NCBI GenBank assembly: GCA_000955785.1
Contig: JYOD01000008.1
Location: forward strand, 1 to 64,000
DNA from: Burkholderiaceae bacterium 16
Lineage (GTDB): Bacteria; Pseudomonadota; Gammaproteobacteria; Burkholderiales; Burkholderiaceae
Length of the DNA stretch: 64,000 bases
Direction: 5' to 3'
Shown: in pieces, positions 1 to 8,127 of the stretch
Position numbering within the stretch: position 1 is the stretch's first letter
Layout: each line of letters begins with the position of its first letter
The notes under the pieces: generated by a model
What the model was told of the DNA's origin: nothing
Database searches by the model: none
The model's input: only the letters and a program-made list of their open reading frames with translations
Position numbers and translations under genes: made by a program

Positions 1-409
1 GGTTCCTGGGTAGGGGTGGCTTAGCTAGGAGTCACTTGAAGCGAAGCCAATGGTTGTTTCCAACATGGCGGCGTAACGAGCACCCGCCCTCTCCCCCAGC
101 CCCTCCCGCAGGCGGGAGAGGGGAAACCACCCGAGCGATCTACCTTTGTCAGCAGTATGAAGCGGGCCGAGGCCGCATCTGAGAGCCGATGACGCGAATG
201 TGATGCCCGCGCGGCATCGGCACGGTGACCCCCGCAAGCGCGTCAACGCGCTTGGGCAGGAGCGCCGGCGGTGTATATGCTTGTTTTCAGGCGGGCCGTT
301 TGCCACAGAGGCTGCCAGGCCGATGTGCGCCATTGCCGTCGCAAGCCGGCCAGTGGCGGCTTCAACGGCGCATGCCGTCTGGCTTGAACTCCGGCCAGGG
401 GAGAAAGCG
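1..409. other. Non-coding left edge, no gene recognised
   Basis: No credible coding sequence was found in this stretch. Open frames on both strands here have no recognisable family and look like GC-driven shadows. It contains a GC-rich dispersed repeat at 81-124 and the upstream region of the Rieske-P450 gene. A purine-rich ribosome-binding site (GGGGAGAAAG) lies just before 410. The reading frame of that gene stays open back to about 200, but this extension has no domain content. Confidence 0.5.
81..124 (-). repeat. GC-rich dispersed repeat, copy 1
   Basis: This is a pyrimidine-rich block (CCCGCCCTCTCCCCCAGCCC followed by CTCCCGCAGGCGGGAGAG) with an internal inverted repeat CTCCCGC/GCGGGAG. 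Its reverse complement resembles the block at 34681-34722, so it looks like a dispersed intergenic repeat. I did not count copies beyond these two. Confidence 0.45.
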
Positions 410-2221
410 ATGGAAATGGCGCGTGAGGCGGCTGGACCCGAGCCTTCCTCGAAGCGGGTGCGCCTCGCGGCCGCGTCGGAGTTGCGCGACGACGTTGCGT
501 TGCCTGCCAGGGTCGACGGCGTGGATCTCGTCGTGATCGGGCACGGCGGCGGCGCGTTGGTCTACCAGGGGCATTGCCCGCACCAGGGCACGCTACTGGC
601 CGAAGGCGCCATCGAGCATGGCGTGCTCACTTGCCGCGGCCACGGATGGCGCTTCGACTGCGGCTCCGGCAGCGTTGTCGAGCGGCCCGAAGTCTGCCTG
701 AAGCGGTTTGCCGCCGTCATCGAGGACGGCGCGGTCATGGCGGACCGCGACGAGATCCTTGCGTGGCAGCGCCTGCAGGCGCTGCCGGATCCGGCGCCGC
801 CATCCACAGCGCCGGGCCCTGGCCTGCGCTCGCTCTCGGAGCTTCCCGGTCCGAAAGGCCTGCCCTGGCTGGGCAGCGCGCTGCAGTTGCAATGGCAGCA
901 GCAGCGGATGCATCTGGTCTTCGAGCAATGGTGCGAGGAATTCGGCCCCCTGTTCTGCGTGCGCATGGCGAACCGGCCAGCCCTGGTGATCGCCGATGGG
1001 GCATTGATCGACAAGATCCTCCGCGACCGGCCTGCGACCTATCGCCGTATCGGCGCGCTGGAGGCGGTGGCGCTGGAGATGGGCGCGCTCGGCGTGTTCT
1101 CCGCCGAGGGCGAGGTATGGCGCAGGCAGCGCCGGCCGGTGGCGCAGGCACTGGACGCGCACCGGCTGCGTGCCTTCTTTCCGATGCTGGCCAGCGTCAC
1201 GCGCAGGCTGGAGCGGCACTGGCATAAGGCGGCCGCGCAGCGGCGGCGGGTGGATGTGCAGCACGACCTGATGCGCTACACGGTAGATGTGACGACCGCC
1301 CTGGCTTTCGGCTATGACATCAACACGCTGGAGCGCGAGGGCGAGGTCATCCAGCAGCATCTCGAACAGATCCTGCCGATGGTGAACCGGCGCGTCAATG
1401 CGCCATTCCCGTACTGGCACTATGTCAGGCTGCCGGCGGATCGCTCGTTCGACCGCGCCCTCGCGGCAATCCACCAGATCATCGGCGAGTTCATCGCCGC
1501 GGCCCGCGAGCGGCTGGCGCGGGCGCCGGAGCTTGCCGCGCATCCGGCCAATTTCCTGGAGGCGATGCTGGTGGCCCAGCAGATGGGTCAGGCGCCGCTG
1601 GACGATGAGGAACTGTTCTCGAATATCTTCACGATCCTGGTAGCGGGCGAGGATACGACCGCCAATACCGTTGCCTGGATGATGTATTTCATGTGCTGCC
1701 ACCCGGAGGTGCAGCGCAGGATGCGGGAGGAGGTGGGGACAGTGCTGGGGCAGGCGGACGTCCTGCAGGACATGCGGGATGCCGCCAGGCTCGTGTACGT
1801 GGAGGCGGTCGCGTACGAGTCGCTGCGGCTCAAGCCGGTCGCGCCGCTCTTCTTCCTGGAACCGAATGAAGACGTGGAAGTGGGCGGCGTCCGGGTGCCG
1901 CGCGGGACGCTGCTGGTGTTGGTGAACCGGCCGAATGCACTGCAGGAGCGCAACTTTCCCGCAGCCCGCGAGTTCCGGCCGGAGCGCTGGCTGCAGGGCG
2001 CCACCCCGGCGGCCCAGCATCACAGCGGCTTCGTGCCGTTCGGCTCGGGACCACGCTTGTGCCCCGGACGCAATCTCGCGCTGCTGGAGGCCAAGGCGGC
2101 GATATCGATGGTCTGCCAGAACTTTGACATCCGCCGAGCGCCCGAGTCGGGCCCGGTCGGGGAGGCCTTCGGCTTTACGATGATGCCGACGGACCTGTGG
2201 GTGATGTTCTCAGCGCGATAG
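410..2221 (+). CDS. Rieske [2Fe-2S]-cytochrome P450 fusion monooxygenase
   Basis: This gene encodes about 603 residues. Residues 30-120 form a Rieske domain with both halves of the cluster-binding motif: C56-P-H58 and C75-RG-H78. The rest is a complete P450: proline-rich hinge PGPKGLPWLG, I-helix AGEDTT near 412-417, ExxR helix E470-SLR and heme-binding FGSGPRLCPGR with cysteine C551. P450s usually receive electrons from a separate ferredoxin or a fused flavin reductase; an N-terminal Rieske domain suggests a built-in electron relay. No ferredoxin reductase lies next to it. The start at 410 is chosen for its GGGGAGAAAG site and because the Rieske domain begins soon after; the frame is open upstream to 200. 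The substrate is unknown. Confidence 0.88.
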   Translation: MEMAREAAGPEPSSKRVRLAAASELRDDVALPARVDGVDLVVIGHGGGALVYQGHCPHQGTLLAEGAIEHGVLTCRGHGWRFDCGSGSVVERPEVCLKRFAAVIEDGAVMADRDEILAWQRLQALPDPAPPSTAPGPGLRSLSELPGPKGLPWLGSALQLQWQQQRMHLVFEQWCEEFGPLFCVRMANRPALVIADGALIDKILRDRPATYRRIGALEAVALEMGALGVFSAEGEVWRRQRRPVAQALDAHRLRAFFPMLASVTRRLERHWHKAAAQRRRVDVQHDLMRYTVDVTTALAFGYDINTLEREGEVIQQHLEQILPMVNRRVNAPFPYWHYVRLPADRSFDRALAAIHQIIGEFIAAARERLARAPELAAHPANFLEAMLVAQQMGQAPLDDEELFSNIFTILVAGEDTTANTVAWMMYFMCCHPEVQRRMREEVGTVLGQADVLQDMRDAARLVYVEAVAYESLRLKPVAPLFFLEPNEDVEVGGVRVPRGTLLVLVNRPNALQERNFPAAREFRPERWLQGATPAAQHHSGFVPFGSGPRLCPGRNLALLEAKAAISMVCQNFDIRRAPESGPVGEAFGFTMMPTDLWVMFSAR

Positions 2222-2262
2222 TTGAATCGCCAGCCTGGCTGATCAGCCGGGCTGCAGCCTCG

Positions 2263-3237
2263 TCAATCCACCTGCGCCCCGGACTTTTTCACGATCACCG
2301 ACCATTTGTCGAGATCGGCCTTGAGCATGGCGCCGAACTGCTGCGGCGTGCCGGTGAGGACTTCGGCGCCTTGCGCCGCCAGCTTGTCGCGCAGCGTCTT
2401 GTCGGCGAGCGCGGCCTGCATGGTCTGCGCGAGCTTCTGCGTGACTTCCTTCGGCGTGCCCTTGACTGCAAACAGGCCGACCCACAGGTCGCCGCTGTAG
2501 CCGGGCACGGTCTCGCCGATGGCCGGAATGTCGGGCGCGAACGGCGAGCGCTTGGCGGAGCTGACGCCGAGCGCGCGCACCTTGCCGGCCTTGATATGCG
2601 CCAGCACCGAGGGCAGGCTGGCGAAGGCCAGCGGCACCTGGTTGCCAAGCACATCGTTGAGCGCGGGCGCCACGCCCTTGTAGGGGACGTGCTCCAGCTT
2701 GATGCCGGCCATGCTATTGAGCATTTCGCCCAGCAGGTGGTTGAGCGTGCCGTTGCCGGCGGAGGCATAGCGGTAGAAATCCGGCTTGGCCTTGGCCATG
2801 CTGATCAGTTCGGGCAGCGTCCTGGCGGGGAAGGCGGGGTTGGCCACCAGCACATTGGGCACGCTCGCCACCGGCGAGATCGGCTCGAAATCGCGCACCG
2901 GATCGAACGGCACCTGGCGGTAAAGCGAGGGGTTGATGGCCTGGGTGCTGCTGATGGTCATCAGCAGGGTGTAGCCGTCGGGCGCCGAGCGCGCTGCCGT
3001 CTGCGTGCCGATATTGCCGCCGGCGCCGGGGCGGTTTTCCACCACCACCTGCTGGCCGAGGCGTTGCGACAGGTCGGCCGCGACCAGGCGCGCGACGATG
3101 TCGTTGGTGCCGCCCGGCGCCTGCGGCACGATCATCTGGATAGGCTTGGCGGGATAAGTCTCGGCGTGCGCGGCAGCGCCGGCGAACAGCGAAATCGCTG
3201 CGGCGATGCCGGTCAGGACATGGCGGGTGCGTTGCAT
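2263..3237 (-). CDS. Bug-family tripartite tricarboxylate transporter substrate-binding protein
   Basis: This 324-residue protein has a Sec signal peptide ending at AHA (residues 23-25), then the TctC/Bug fold: YPAKPIQMIVPQAPGGTND, VVENRPGAGG, APDGYTLLM, SAGNGTLNHL and HVPYKGVAPALND. Such periplasmic receptors bind carboxylic acids and deliver them to a TctAB membrane permease. No tctA or tctB gene is nearby, as is common for the many orphan Bug proteins in Burkholderiales. It lies beside a LysR gene and a CoA-transferase/CoA-lyase pair, so its ligand may be the acid degraded by those enzymes. This is inferred from context only. Confidence 0.9.
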   Translation of the reverse strand: MQRTRHVLTGIAAAISLFAGAAAHAETYPAKPIQMIVPQAPGGTNDIVARLVAADLSQRLGQQVVVENRPGAGGNIGTQTAARSAPDGYTLLMTISSTQAINPSLYRQVPFDPVRDFEPISPVASVPNVLVANPAFPARTLPELISMAKAKPDFYRYASAGNGTLNHLLGEMLNSMAGIKLEHVPYKGVAPALNDVLGNQVPLAFASLPSVLAHIKAGKVRALGVSSAKRSPFAPDIPAIGETVPGYSGDLWVGLFAVKGTPKEVTQKLAQTMQAALADKTLRDKLAAQGAEVLTGTPQQFGAMLKADLDKWSVIVKKSGAQVD

Positions 3238-3363
3238 GGTGTCTCCTCGATGTTGGGATGGCGGCGTAGCAGTCTTTCCCTGCCGATGGCTACGCCTTGC
3301 CTGTCGCTGGCAGCGACTCTACACGAGGGGTTTGCGCCGGGGAAATTCAATCGCCGACTACCG

Positions 3364-3381
3364 CCATAAGATTTATTTATT
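3364..3381 (+). promoter_or_regulatory. Candidate LysR-site copy 1 (CCATAAG-N4-AT-rich)
   Basis: The sequence CCATAAG, then ATTT, then ATTTATT stands out as an AT-rich patch in GC-rich DNA. It lies upstream of the Bug receptor gene (which starts at 3237 on the minus strand) and touches the 3' end of the LysR gene. A similar element is found on the minus strand at 4374-4391 between the LysR gene and the CoA-transferase. Shared regulation is inferred. Confidence 0.25.
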
Positions 3382-4339
3382 CCGCTGCGCCGGGCTGGGC
3401 GGCGCCCGGCGCGGGCTTGAGCGAGCCGCCCTGGGCGATGCGCGCGTCGACGATCTCCCGCAGGATCTCGGCCACCGCTTCCGCCGCGCGCGTGCGCGGC
3501 AGCGCGCGGGGCCAGCACAGCGACAGCGTGCGGCGCAACTCGGGCAGGATCAGGCGCGTGGGCATGGCGGCATCGCTCGGGTCTACCGCCGAGGCCGGCA
3601 GGATGGTGCAGGCCAGCCCTTCGCGCGCGGCGCCCAGCAGGAAGGGCAGGGAGTCCAGGTCGGCTACCACATTGAGTGCCGCGCCAGCTTGCGCGAAGCT
3701 GCGCTCCAGCACTTCGCGCAGGCCCTGCGAGCCGCTCGGCAGGACCAGCGGCACGCCCGCCAGTTGCCTGAGCGCGATGGTGTCGCGGCGGGCACGGCGG
3801 CGGCCGGCGGCGGCCGGCGCATCGGGCGGGTTGCCGATCAGGTACAGCGACTCGCTGGCCAGCATTTCGGGTTCCACCGCGCGCGAAGCCGTGTCGCGGA
3901 ACAGGATGGCGAAATCGAGCCGGTTGTTGTTGAGCAGCTCCGAGATGTAGCCGCTCATGCTCTCAAACAGCTGCAGGCGTACCTGCGGGTAGCGCGCCCG
4001 CACCGCCCGGATCAGCGGCATGCCAAAGGCCGCGGCGGCGGTGGTGGGCAAGCCGATGGCCACCGCGCCGGAGACCTCGGCGCCCGCCGCGCGCACGTCG
4101 GCGCCGGCACTTTCCACCTGTTTGAGGATGGTGCGCGCATGCCGGTACAGGGTCTTGCCCGCCTCGGTCGGCTTCACGCCCTTGGGGCCGCGGTGCACCA
4201 GCGGCACGCCGTATTCGGCCTCCAGCGCGGCGAGTTGCTGGCTCAGCGCTGGCTGCGCCACGCACACCGCTTCAGCGGCGCGGGTCAGGCTGCCGTGGTC
4301 GACGATGGCCACGAAGTAGCGCATGGAGCGGATATCCAT
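3377..4339 (-). CDS. LysR-family transcriptional regulator
   Basis: This 320-residue protein has an N-terminal winged helix-turn-helix (SLTRAAEAVCVAQPALSQQL around residues 17-36) and a C-terminal periplasmic-binding-like effector domain. It resembles the Cbl/NAC-like LysR proteins that act in dicarboxylate and nitrogen genes, but the effector cannot be deduced. It is divergent from the CoA-transferase gene (180 bp apart) and upstream, on the same strand, of the Bug receptor gene, so it may control both. AT-rich elements with a shared CCATAAG core flank the gene at 3364-3381 and 4374-4391. Confidence 0.92.
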   Translation of the reverse strand: MDIRSMRYFVAIVDHGSLTRAAEAVCVAQPALSQQLAALEAEYGVPLVHRGPKGVKPTEAGKTLYRHARTILKQVESAGADVRAAGAEVSGAVAIGLPTTAAAAFGMPLIRAVRARYPQVRLQLFESMSGYISELLNNNRLDFAILFRDTASRAVEPEMLASESLYLIGNPPDAPAAAGRRRARRDTIALRQLAGVPLVLPSGSQGLREVLERSFAQAGAALNVVADLDSLPFLLGAAREGLACTILPASAVDPSDAAMPTRLILPELRRTLSLCWPRALPRTRAAEAVAEILREIVDARIAQGGSLKPAPGAAQPGAAE

Positions 4340-4373
4340 TGGGTGTCCTTGGTTTGGCGTTTCCCGTGTAAGG

Positions 4374-4391
4374 TATTTATTCTACTTATGG
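4374..4391 (-). promoter_or_regulatory. Candidate LysR-site copy 2 in divergent promoter region
   Basis: Read on the minus strand this is CCATAAG, four bases (TAGA), then ATAAATA. It lies in the 180-bp gap between the divergent LysR and CoA-transferase genes, where LysR proteins usually bind. It shares CCATAAG-N4 followed by an AT-rich heptamer with 3364-3381. No experiment or matrix supports it. Confidence 0.3.
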
Positions 4392-4518
4392 GCGACTAGG
4401 CATTCCCTATTTCCCAGCGGGCGCCGCCAGGCGCTAGATTGTGGGCTGGCCGGCCGGGTTCGCGCCTTTGCGCCGCCGGCCTCCACCCCCACGTACCCAA
4501 GCATCAACGAGTCCAGCC

Positions 4519-5691
4519 ATGTCCCAACCGCTGCAAGGCATCACCGTTGTTTCCCTGGAGCAGGCGATTGCCGCGCCGTTCTGCACCCGCCAGCTGGCCG
4601 ACCTCGGCGCGCGCGTGATCAAGATCGAGCGCCCCGGCGTGGGCGACTTCGCGCGCGCCTACGATAGCCGGGTGCGCGGCTTGTCCTCGCACTTCGTGTG
4701 GACCAACCGCTCGAAGGAAAGCGTGACGATGGACGTCAAGCACGCGCAGGCGGCACCGGTGCTGGAGGCGCTGCTGGCGCGCGCCGATGTGCTGGTGCAG
4801 AACCTGGCGCCGGGTGCGGCGGCGCGTCTGGGGCTTGATTACGAGGCGCTGAGCGCGCGCTTTCCGCGCCTGATCGTTTGCGATATCTCCGGCTATGGCG
4901 CCGACGGTCCCTACCGCGACAAGAAGGCCTATGACCTGCTGGTGCAGAGCGAATCGGGCTTTGTCTCGGTCACGGGCACGCCCGGGGAGGGCGTCAAGGC
5001 CGGCGCCTCGGTGGCCGACATCGCCGCCGGCATGTATGCCTACAGCAATATCCTGGCGGCGCTGATCGAGCGCGGCCAGACCGGGCGCGGCAAGCGCATC
5101 GATATCTCGATGCTGGAGTCCACCGTGGAGTGGATGGGTTTCCCGCTCTACTACGCCTTCGACGGTGCCGAGCCGCCCCCGCGCGCCGGCGCCGCCCATG
5201 CCACCATCTATCCCTATGGCCCGTTCCCCACCGGCGACGGCAAGACCGTGATGCTGGGCCTGCAGAACGAACGCGAGTGGAACACCTTCTGCGAGCGCGT
5301 GCTGGAAGACCCGGCGCTCGCCACGCATCCCGACTACGCCGACAATACCCTGCGCAGCGCCAACCGCGCCGCGCTGCGCGCGCGCATCGTGGAGGCGTTT
5401 GCCGCGCTCAGCGCCGAGCAGGTCACGGCGCGGCTCGAAGCAGCCGGCATCGCCAATGCGCGCGTGAACACCATGGCCGATGTCTGGGCGCATCCGCAGC
5501 TGGCCGCGCGCGGGCGCTGGCGCCAGGTCGACACGCCCGCCGGTCCCGTGCCCGCGCTGCTGCCGCCCGGCGTGCAAGAGGCGCGCATGGACCCGGTGCC
5601 GGCGGTGGGCGAACATACCGACGCGGTGCTGGCCGAACTTGGCCTGACGCCCGCCCAGGTGGCGGCGCTGCACGGCGCGGGCGCGGTATGA
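4519..5691 (+). CDS. CaiB/BaiF-type (class III) CoA-transferase
   Basis: This 390-residue protein belongs to the class III CoA-transferases, which move CoA between carboxylic acids through an aspartyl-CoA anhydride. Typical features are LEQAIAAPFCTRQLADLGA at the N-terminus, IKIERPGVGDFAR, the hallmark NRSKESVTMDVK, and the likely catalytic aspartate D167 in ASVADIAAG. The start at 4519 gives the family's usual N-terminus. The stop overlaps the start of the next gene (ATGA), so the two are translationally coupled. With the CitE-like lyase next door it probably activates a branched dicarboxylate such as citramalate or malate before C-C cleavage; the substrate is inferred. Confidence 0.9.
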   Translation: MSQPLQGITVVSLEQAIAAPFCTRQLADLGARVIKIERPGVGDFARAYDSRVRGLSSHFVWTNRSKESVTMDVKHAQAAPVLEALLARADVLVQNLAPGAAARLGLDYEALSARFPRLIVCDISGYGADGPYRDKKAYDLLVQSESGFVSVTGTPGEGVKAGASVADIAAGMYAYSNILAALIERGQTGRGKRIDISMLESTVEWMGFPLYYAFDGAEPPPRAGAAHATIYPYGPFPTGDGKTVMLGLQNEREWNTFCERVLEDPALATHPDYADNTLRSANRAALRARIVEAFAALSAEQVTARLEAAGIANARVNTMADVWAHPQLAARGRWRQVDTPAGPVPALLPPGVQEARMDPVPAVGEHTDAVLAELGLTPAQVAALHGAGAV

Positions 5692-6527
5692 GCGACGCGA
5701 CTGCCATCAGGGCGCCCGCCCGCAGCTACCTGTTCGTGCCTGCAACGCGCCCCGAGCGCATCGGGCGCGCGATTGGCTCGGGGGCGGATGCGGTCATTGT
5801 CGATTTCGAAGACGCGGTGGCGCCCGACGCCAAAGCGTCGGCGCGCGAGGGCCTGGCCGGATCCTGGCCACAGTGGCAGGCCCGGGCGGCTGCCGCCGGC
5901 GTGTCGCTGCTGGTGCGCGTGAATGCCGCCGACAGCGAATTTCACGCGGGCGACCTGGACTGGTGCCGCGCCCGGCGAGCGCGCGACCTGGTATTACCCA
6001 AGGCCGATGCCGCCGCCCTGGACGCGCTGGCGCTCGCCTTGCCGCACGCCAATTGTTATCCGCTGATGGAAACCGCGGCGGGCTTTGCCGACCTGCGCGC
6101 GGTCAGCCGCGCGGCCGGCGTGGTGCGGCTGCTGTTGGGCAGCATCGACCTGATGTTCGACCTGGACGTGGCGGACGAGGACGAGCCGCTGGATTACTTC
6201 CGCGGCAGGCTGGTGATGCATTCGCGCGCGGCGGGATTGCCGGCGCCGGTGGACGGGGTTTGCACGGCCATCGGCAATGCCGTGGAGCTGGCCCGGCAGA
6301 CCACGCGCGCGCGGCGCTTCGGGTTTGGCGCCAAGCTGCTGATCCATCCGCAGCAGGTGGCGCAGGTGCACGCCGGACTGGCGCCGTCGGAACGGGAGCG
6401 GGCTTGGGCGCAGCGCATCGTGGCCGCCGCCGCCGGTGCGCAGGGCGCCGCGGTCACGGTCGACGGCAAGATGGTGGACCGGCCGGTGCTGGAGCGCGCG
6501 CGCAGGATTCTGCGGCAGGCCGGCTAG
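5688..6527 (+). CDS. CitE/HpcH-HpaI family CoA-ester lyase
   Basis: This 279-residue protein is a TIM-barrel lyase of the CitE-like group. Seen in the sequence are RSYLFVPATRPERIGRA at the N-terminus, VIVDFEDAV with metal-binding acids, VLPKADAAA, PLMETAAG with the conserved glutamate, and LLLGSIDLMFDL. Relatives cleave malyl-CoA, citramalyl-CoA or similar esters to acetyl-CoA plus an oxoacid. The start overlaps the CoA-transferase stop as ATGA. The pair CoA-transferase plus lyase matches the logic of citramalate breakdown to acetyl-CoA and pyruvate, but no hydratase gene is present, so full itaconate or mesaconate degradation is not supported here. Confidence 0.88.
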   Translation: MSDATAIRAPARSYLFVPATRPERIGRAIGSGADAVIVDFEDAVAPDAKASAREGLAGSWPQWQARAAAAGVSLLVRVNAADSEFHAGDLDWCRARRARDLVLPKADAAALDALALALPHANCYPLMETAAGFADLRAVSRAAGVVRLLLGSIDLMFDLDVADEDEPLDYFRGRLVMHSRAAGLPAPVDGVCTAIGNAVELARQTTRARRFGFGAKLLIHPQQVAQVHAGLAPSERERAWAQRIVAAAAGAQGAAVTVDGKMVDRPVLERARRILRQAG

Positions 6528-6587
6528 TCCGGGCGGCGCGCGCTGCACTACAATCGTCGGCACCGACCGCCGCTGGAGCCGACGACC

Positions 6588-7922
6588 ATGGTAAGGCTGA
6601 TCATCCTGCTGATCGGCGCGCAAGCGTTCCGCGCGCGCTGGAAGGCGCTGATGGCGCTTGGCGCGGCTTGCCTGCTGGCCGGGGCAGCATCGGTGCTGGG
6701 CATTACTGACTGGTACCTGTTCGACCTGATCGACGTCTTCGGCGTGATCTTCCTGATCGAAGGGCTGGTCGCACTGATCGAGATCGCGCGCCAGCCCGGC
6801 CGCTACGGCGGCGCCATCGCCCTGCACGCGGTGGCCATGCTGGTGCTCGGCTTTCTCGCGATCGACATTCCCTGGGACAACAATATCGCCAGCACCGTGC
6901 TGTTCGGCGCGGCGTTTCTCGTGGATGGCCTGCTGCGCATTGCCGCGGCGCTGGTGATCCGCTTCCGTGCCTGGGGCGGGAGCCTGGCGATGGGCGTGGC
7001 CGAGCTGGTGGTTGCCGCGCTGATCTGGACCGACTGGCCGGTGCCGCACCGGCTGACCTTCCCGTTCGTGGTGGGGCTGGCGCTGCTGGTCTCGGGCTGG
7101 ATCCTGTTGCGCCTGGCGCGCGAGTTTCGGCAGTTGCCGGCAGGGGCGTCGGTCACGTCGATGCCGTTCTTCTCGGCGCAGAACTGGCACTGGCGCGACA
7201 CCTTGCCCACGTTTGCCGTCACGCCGCCGCCGGACACCGGGCGCGAGCTGAACGTCTACGTGTGGACGCCAACGGGATCGGCCAGCGATCCGCAGCGCCG
7301 GCTGGTGGTCGACCGCTATATCGCGGCCGTGGATGGGCGGGGCCGCATCTCGACCGGACACGCTGCGATGGAGCTGCTGCCGGACCTGTATATCAGCCTG
7401 TACCCGGCGGCGGAGATCGATCGCTCGCCCGGCGAGTTCCAGACCATCCTGCGCGCCGATGCGGGCAATGATGTGCCGGGGCGCTTCCTGCCATCTCATC
7501 CGGAAGAGGTGGCGGCTTGGTGTGCGCCGGACCAGCTGGTGGTGTTCCGCCATTTCAACCCCGCCGCGCTGCAGGCGTTCTGGGAGGCCTACCGGCAGGA
7601 TGCCACCTACAACCTCACCAGCCGCAACTGCTCGTCCACCGTGGCGCTGGCGCTGGATGCGGCGCTGGAGGGCGTGGTGGGCCGCCAGAAGCCCTGGTAT
7701 CGCTTCTTCCTGCTTGTGACCGATCCCAATCTCTGGCTGCTCGCGGTGCTGCGTGCCCGTGCCGAATCGATGACATGGACACCCGGCCTGGTGCTCGACT
7801 ACGCGCGCGTGCTGCGCCGCGTCAGCGAGTGCCAGGGCGAGCGCTGGCTGGTGCGGCGCCTGAACAGCCTGCGCTGGGGGCGCCGCGCGACCGGCGCGGA
7901 GCGTGGCCCGGAAGGTGGCTAG
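6588..7922 (+). CDS. HdeD-like membrane protein fused to a permuted-papain-like domain
   Basis: This gene encodes 444 residues in two parts. Residues 1-185 contain about six hydrophobic helices in the DUF308/HdeD pattern (small membrane proteins linked to acid resistance in enterics). Residues 205-444 are soluble and contain GHAAMEL (H258) followed by NLTSRNCSSTVALALD (C348). The order His then Cys, with these flanking patterns, resembles circularly permuted papain-fold (NlpC/P60-like) domains, suggesting a hydrolase or acyl-transfer site. A TACAAT motif near 6548 could be its -10 box. It is a stand-alone gene. Peptidase activity is inferred from the two residues only. Confidence 0.72.
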   Translation: MVRLIILLIGAQAFRARWKALMALGAACLLAGAASVLGITDWYLFDLIDVFGVIFLIEGLVALIEIARQPGRYGGAIALHAVAMLVLGFLAIDIPWDNNIASTVLFGAAFLVDGLLRIAAALVIRFRAWGGSLAMGVAELVVAALIWTDWPVPHRLTFPFVVGLALLVSGWILLRLAREFRQLPAGASVTSMPFFSAQNWHWRDTLPTFAVTPPPDTGRELNVYVWTPTGSASDPQRRLVVDRYIAAVDGRGRISTGHAAMELLPDLYISLYPAAEIDRSPGEFQTILRADAGNDVPGRFLPSHPEEVAAWCAPDQLVVFRHFNPAALQAFWEAYRQDATYNLTSRNCSSTVALALDAALEGVVGRQKPWYRFFLLVTDPNLWLLAVLRARAESMTWTPGLVLDYARVLRRVSECQGERWLVRRLNSLRWGRRATGAERGPEGG

Positions 7923-7992
7923 GGGCGCTGGCGAAGTGCTTCCGCAGCCTGTTTCAGCAACCAAAACGCGCCTTGTCACATTAGTGGCGCAC

Positions 7993-8014
7993 GCTGCGCA
8001 TGCGGCTGCGCAGC
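7993..8014 (+). terminator. Inverted repeat after the HdeD-like gene
   Basis: A perfect 8-bp stem (GCTGCGCA/TGCGCAGC) with a 6-base loop lies 70 bp after the stop codon at 7922. No clear T-run follows, so intrinsic termination is only possible. Confidence 0.35.
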
Positions 8015-8044
8015 ATCGAATTGTCTTGTCATTGCGTCATCGTT

Positions 8045-8060
8045 ATTCATAATTATGAAT
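8045..8060. promoter_or_regulatory. 16-bp perfect palindrome, candidate GntR operator
   Basis: ATTCATAATTATGAAT is a perfect 16-bp palindrome in an AT-rich island within GC-rich DNA. It lies 67 bp upstream of the GntR-family gene that opens the malonate operon. GntR/FCD regulators often bind such AT-rich dyads and repress their own operon. The link to this regulator is inferred from position. Confidence 0.5.
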
Positions 8061-8127
8061 TATTGGGCCTGGCAAGACACATCCGAAGCCATCCCGATGC
8101 CATTGCATTCTTCCATCCGGAGGCACC

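Noticed and set aside
5994..7979. 661-residue antisense frame over the CitE-like and HdeD-like genes
   Set aside because: Both plus-strand genes have strong family motifs; the antisense protein is histidine/arginine-rich and unrecognisable.
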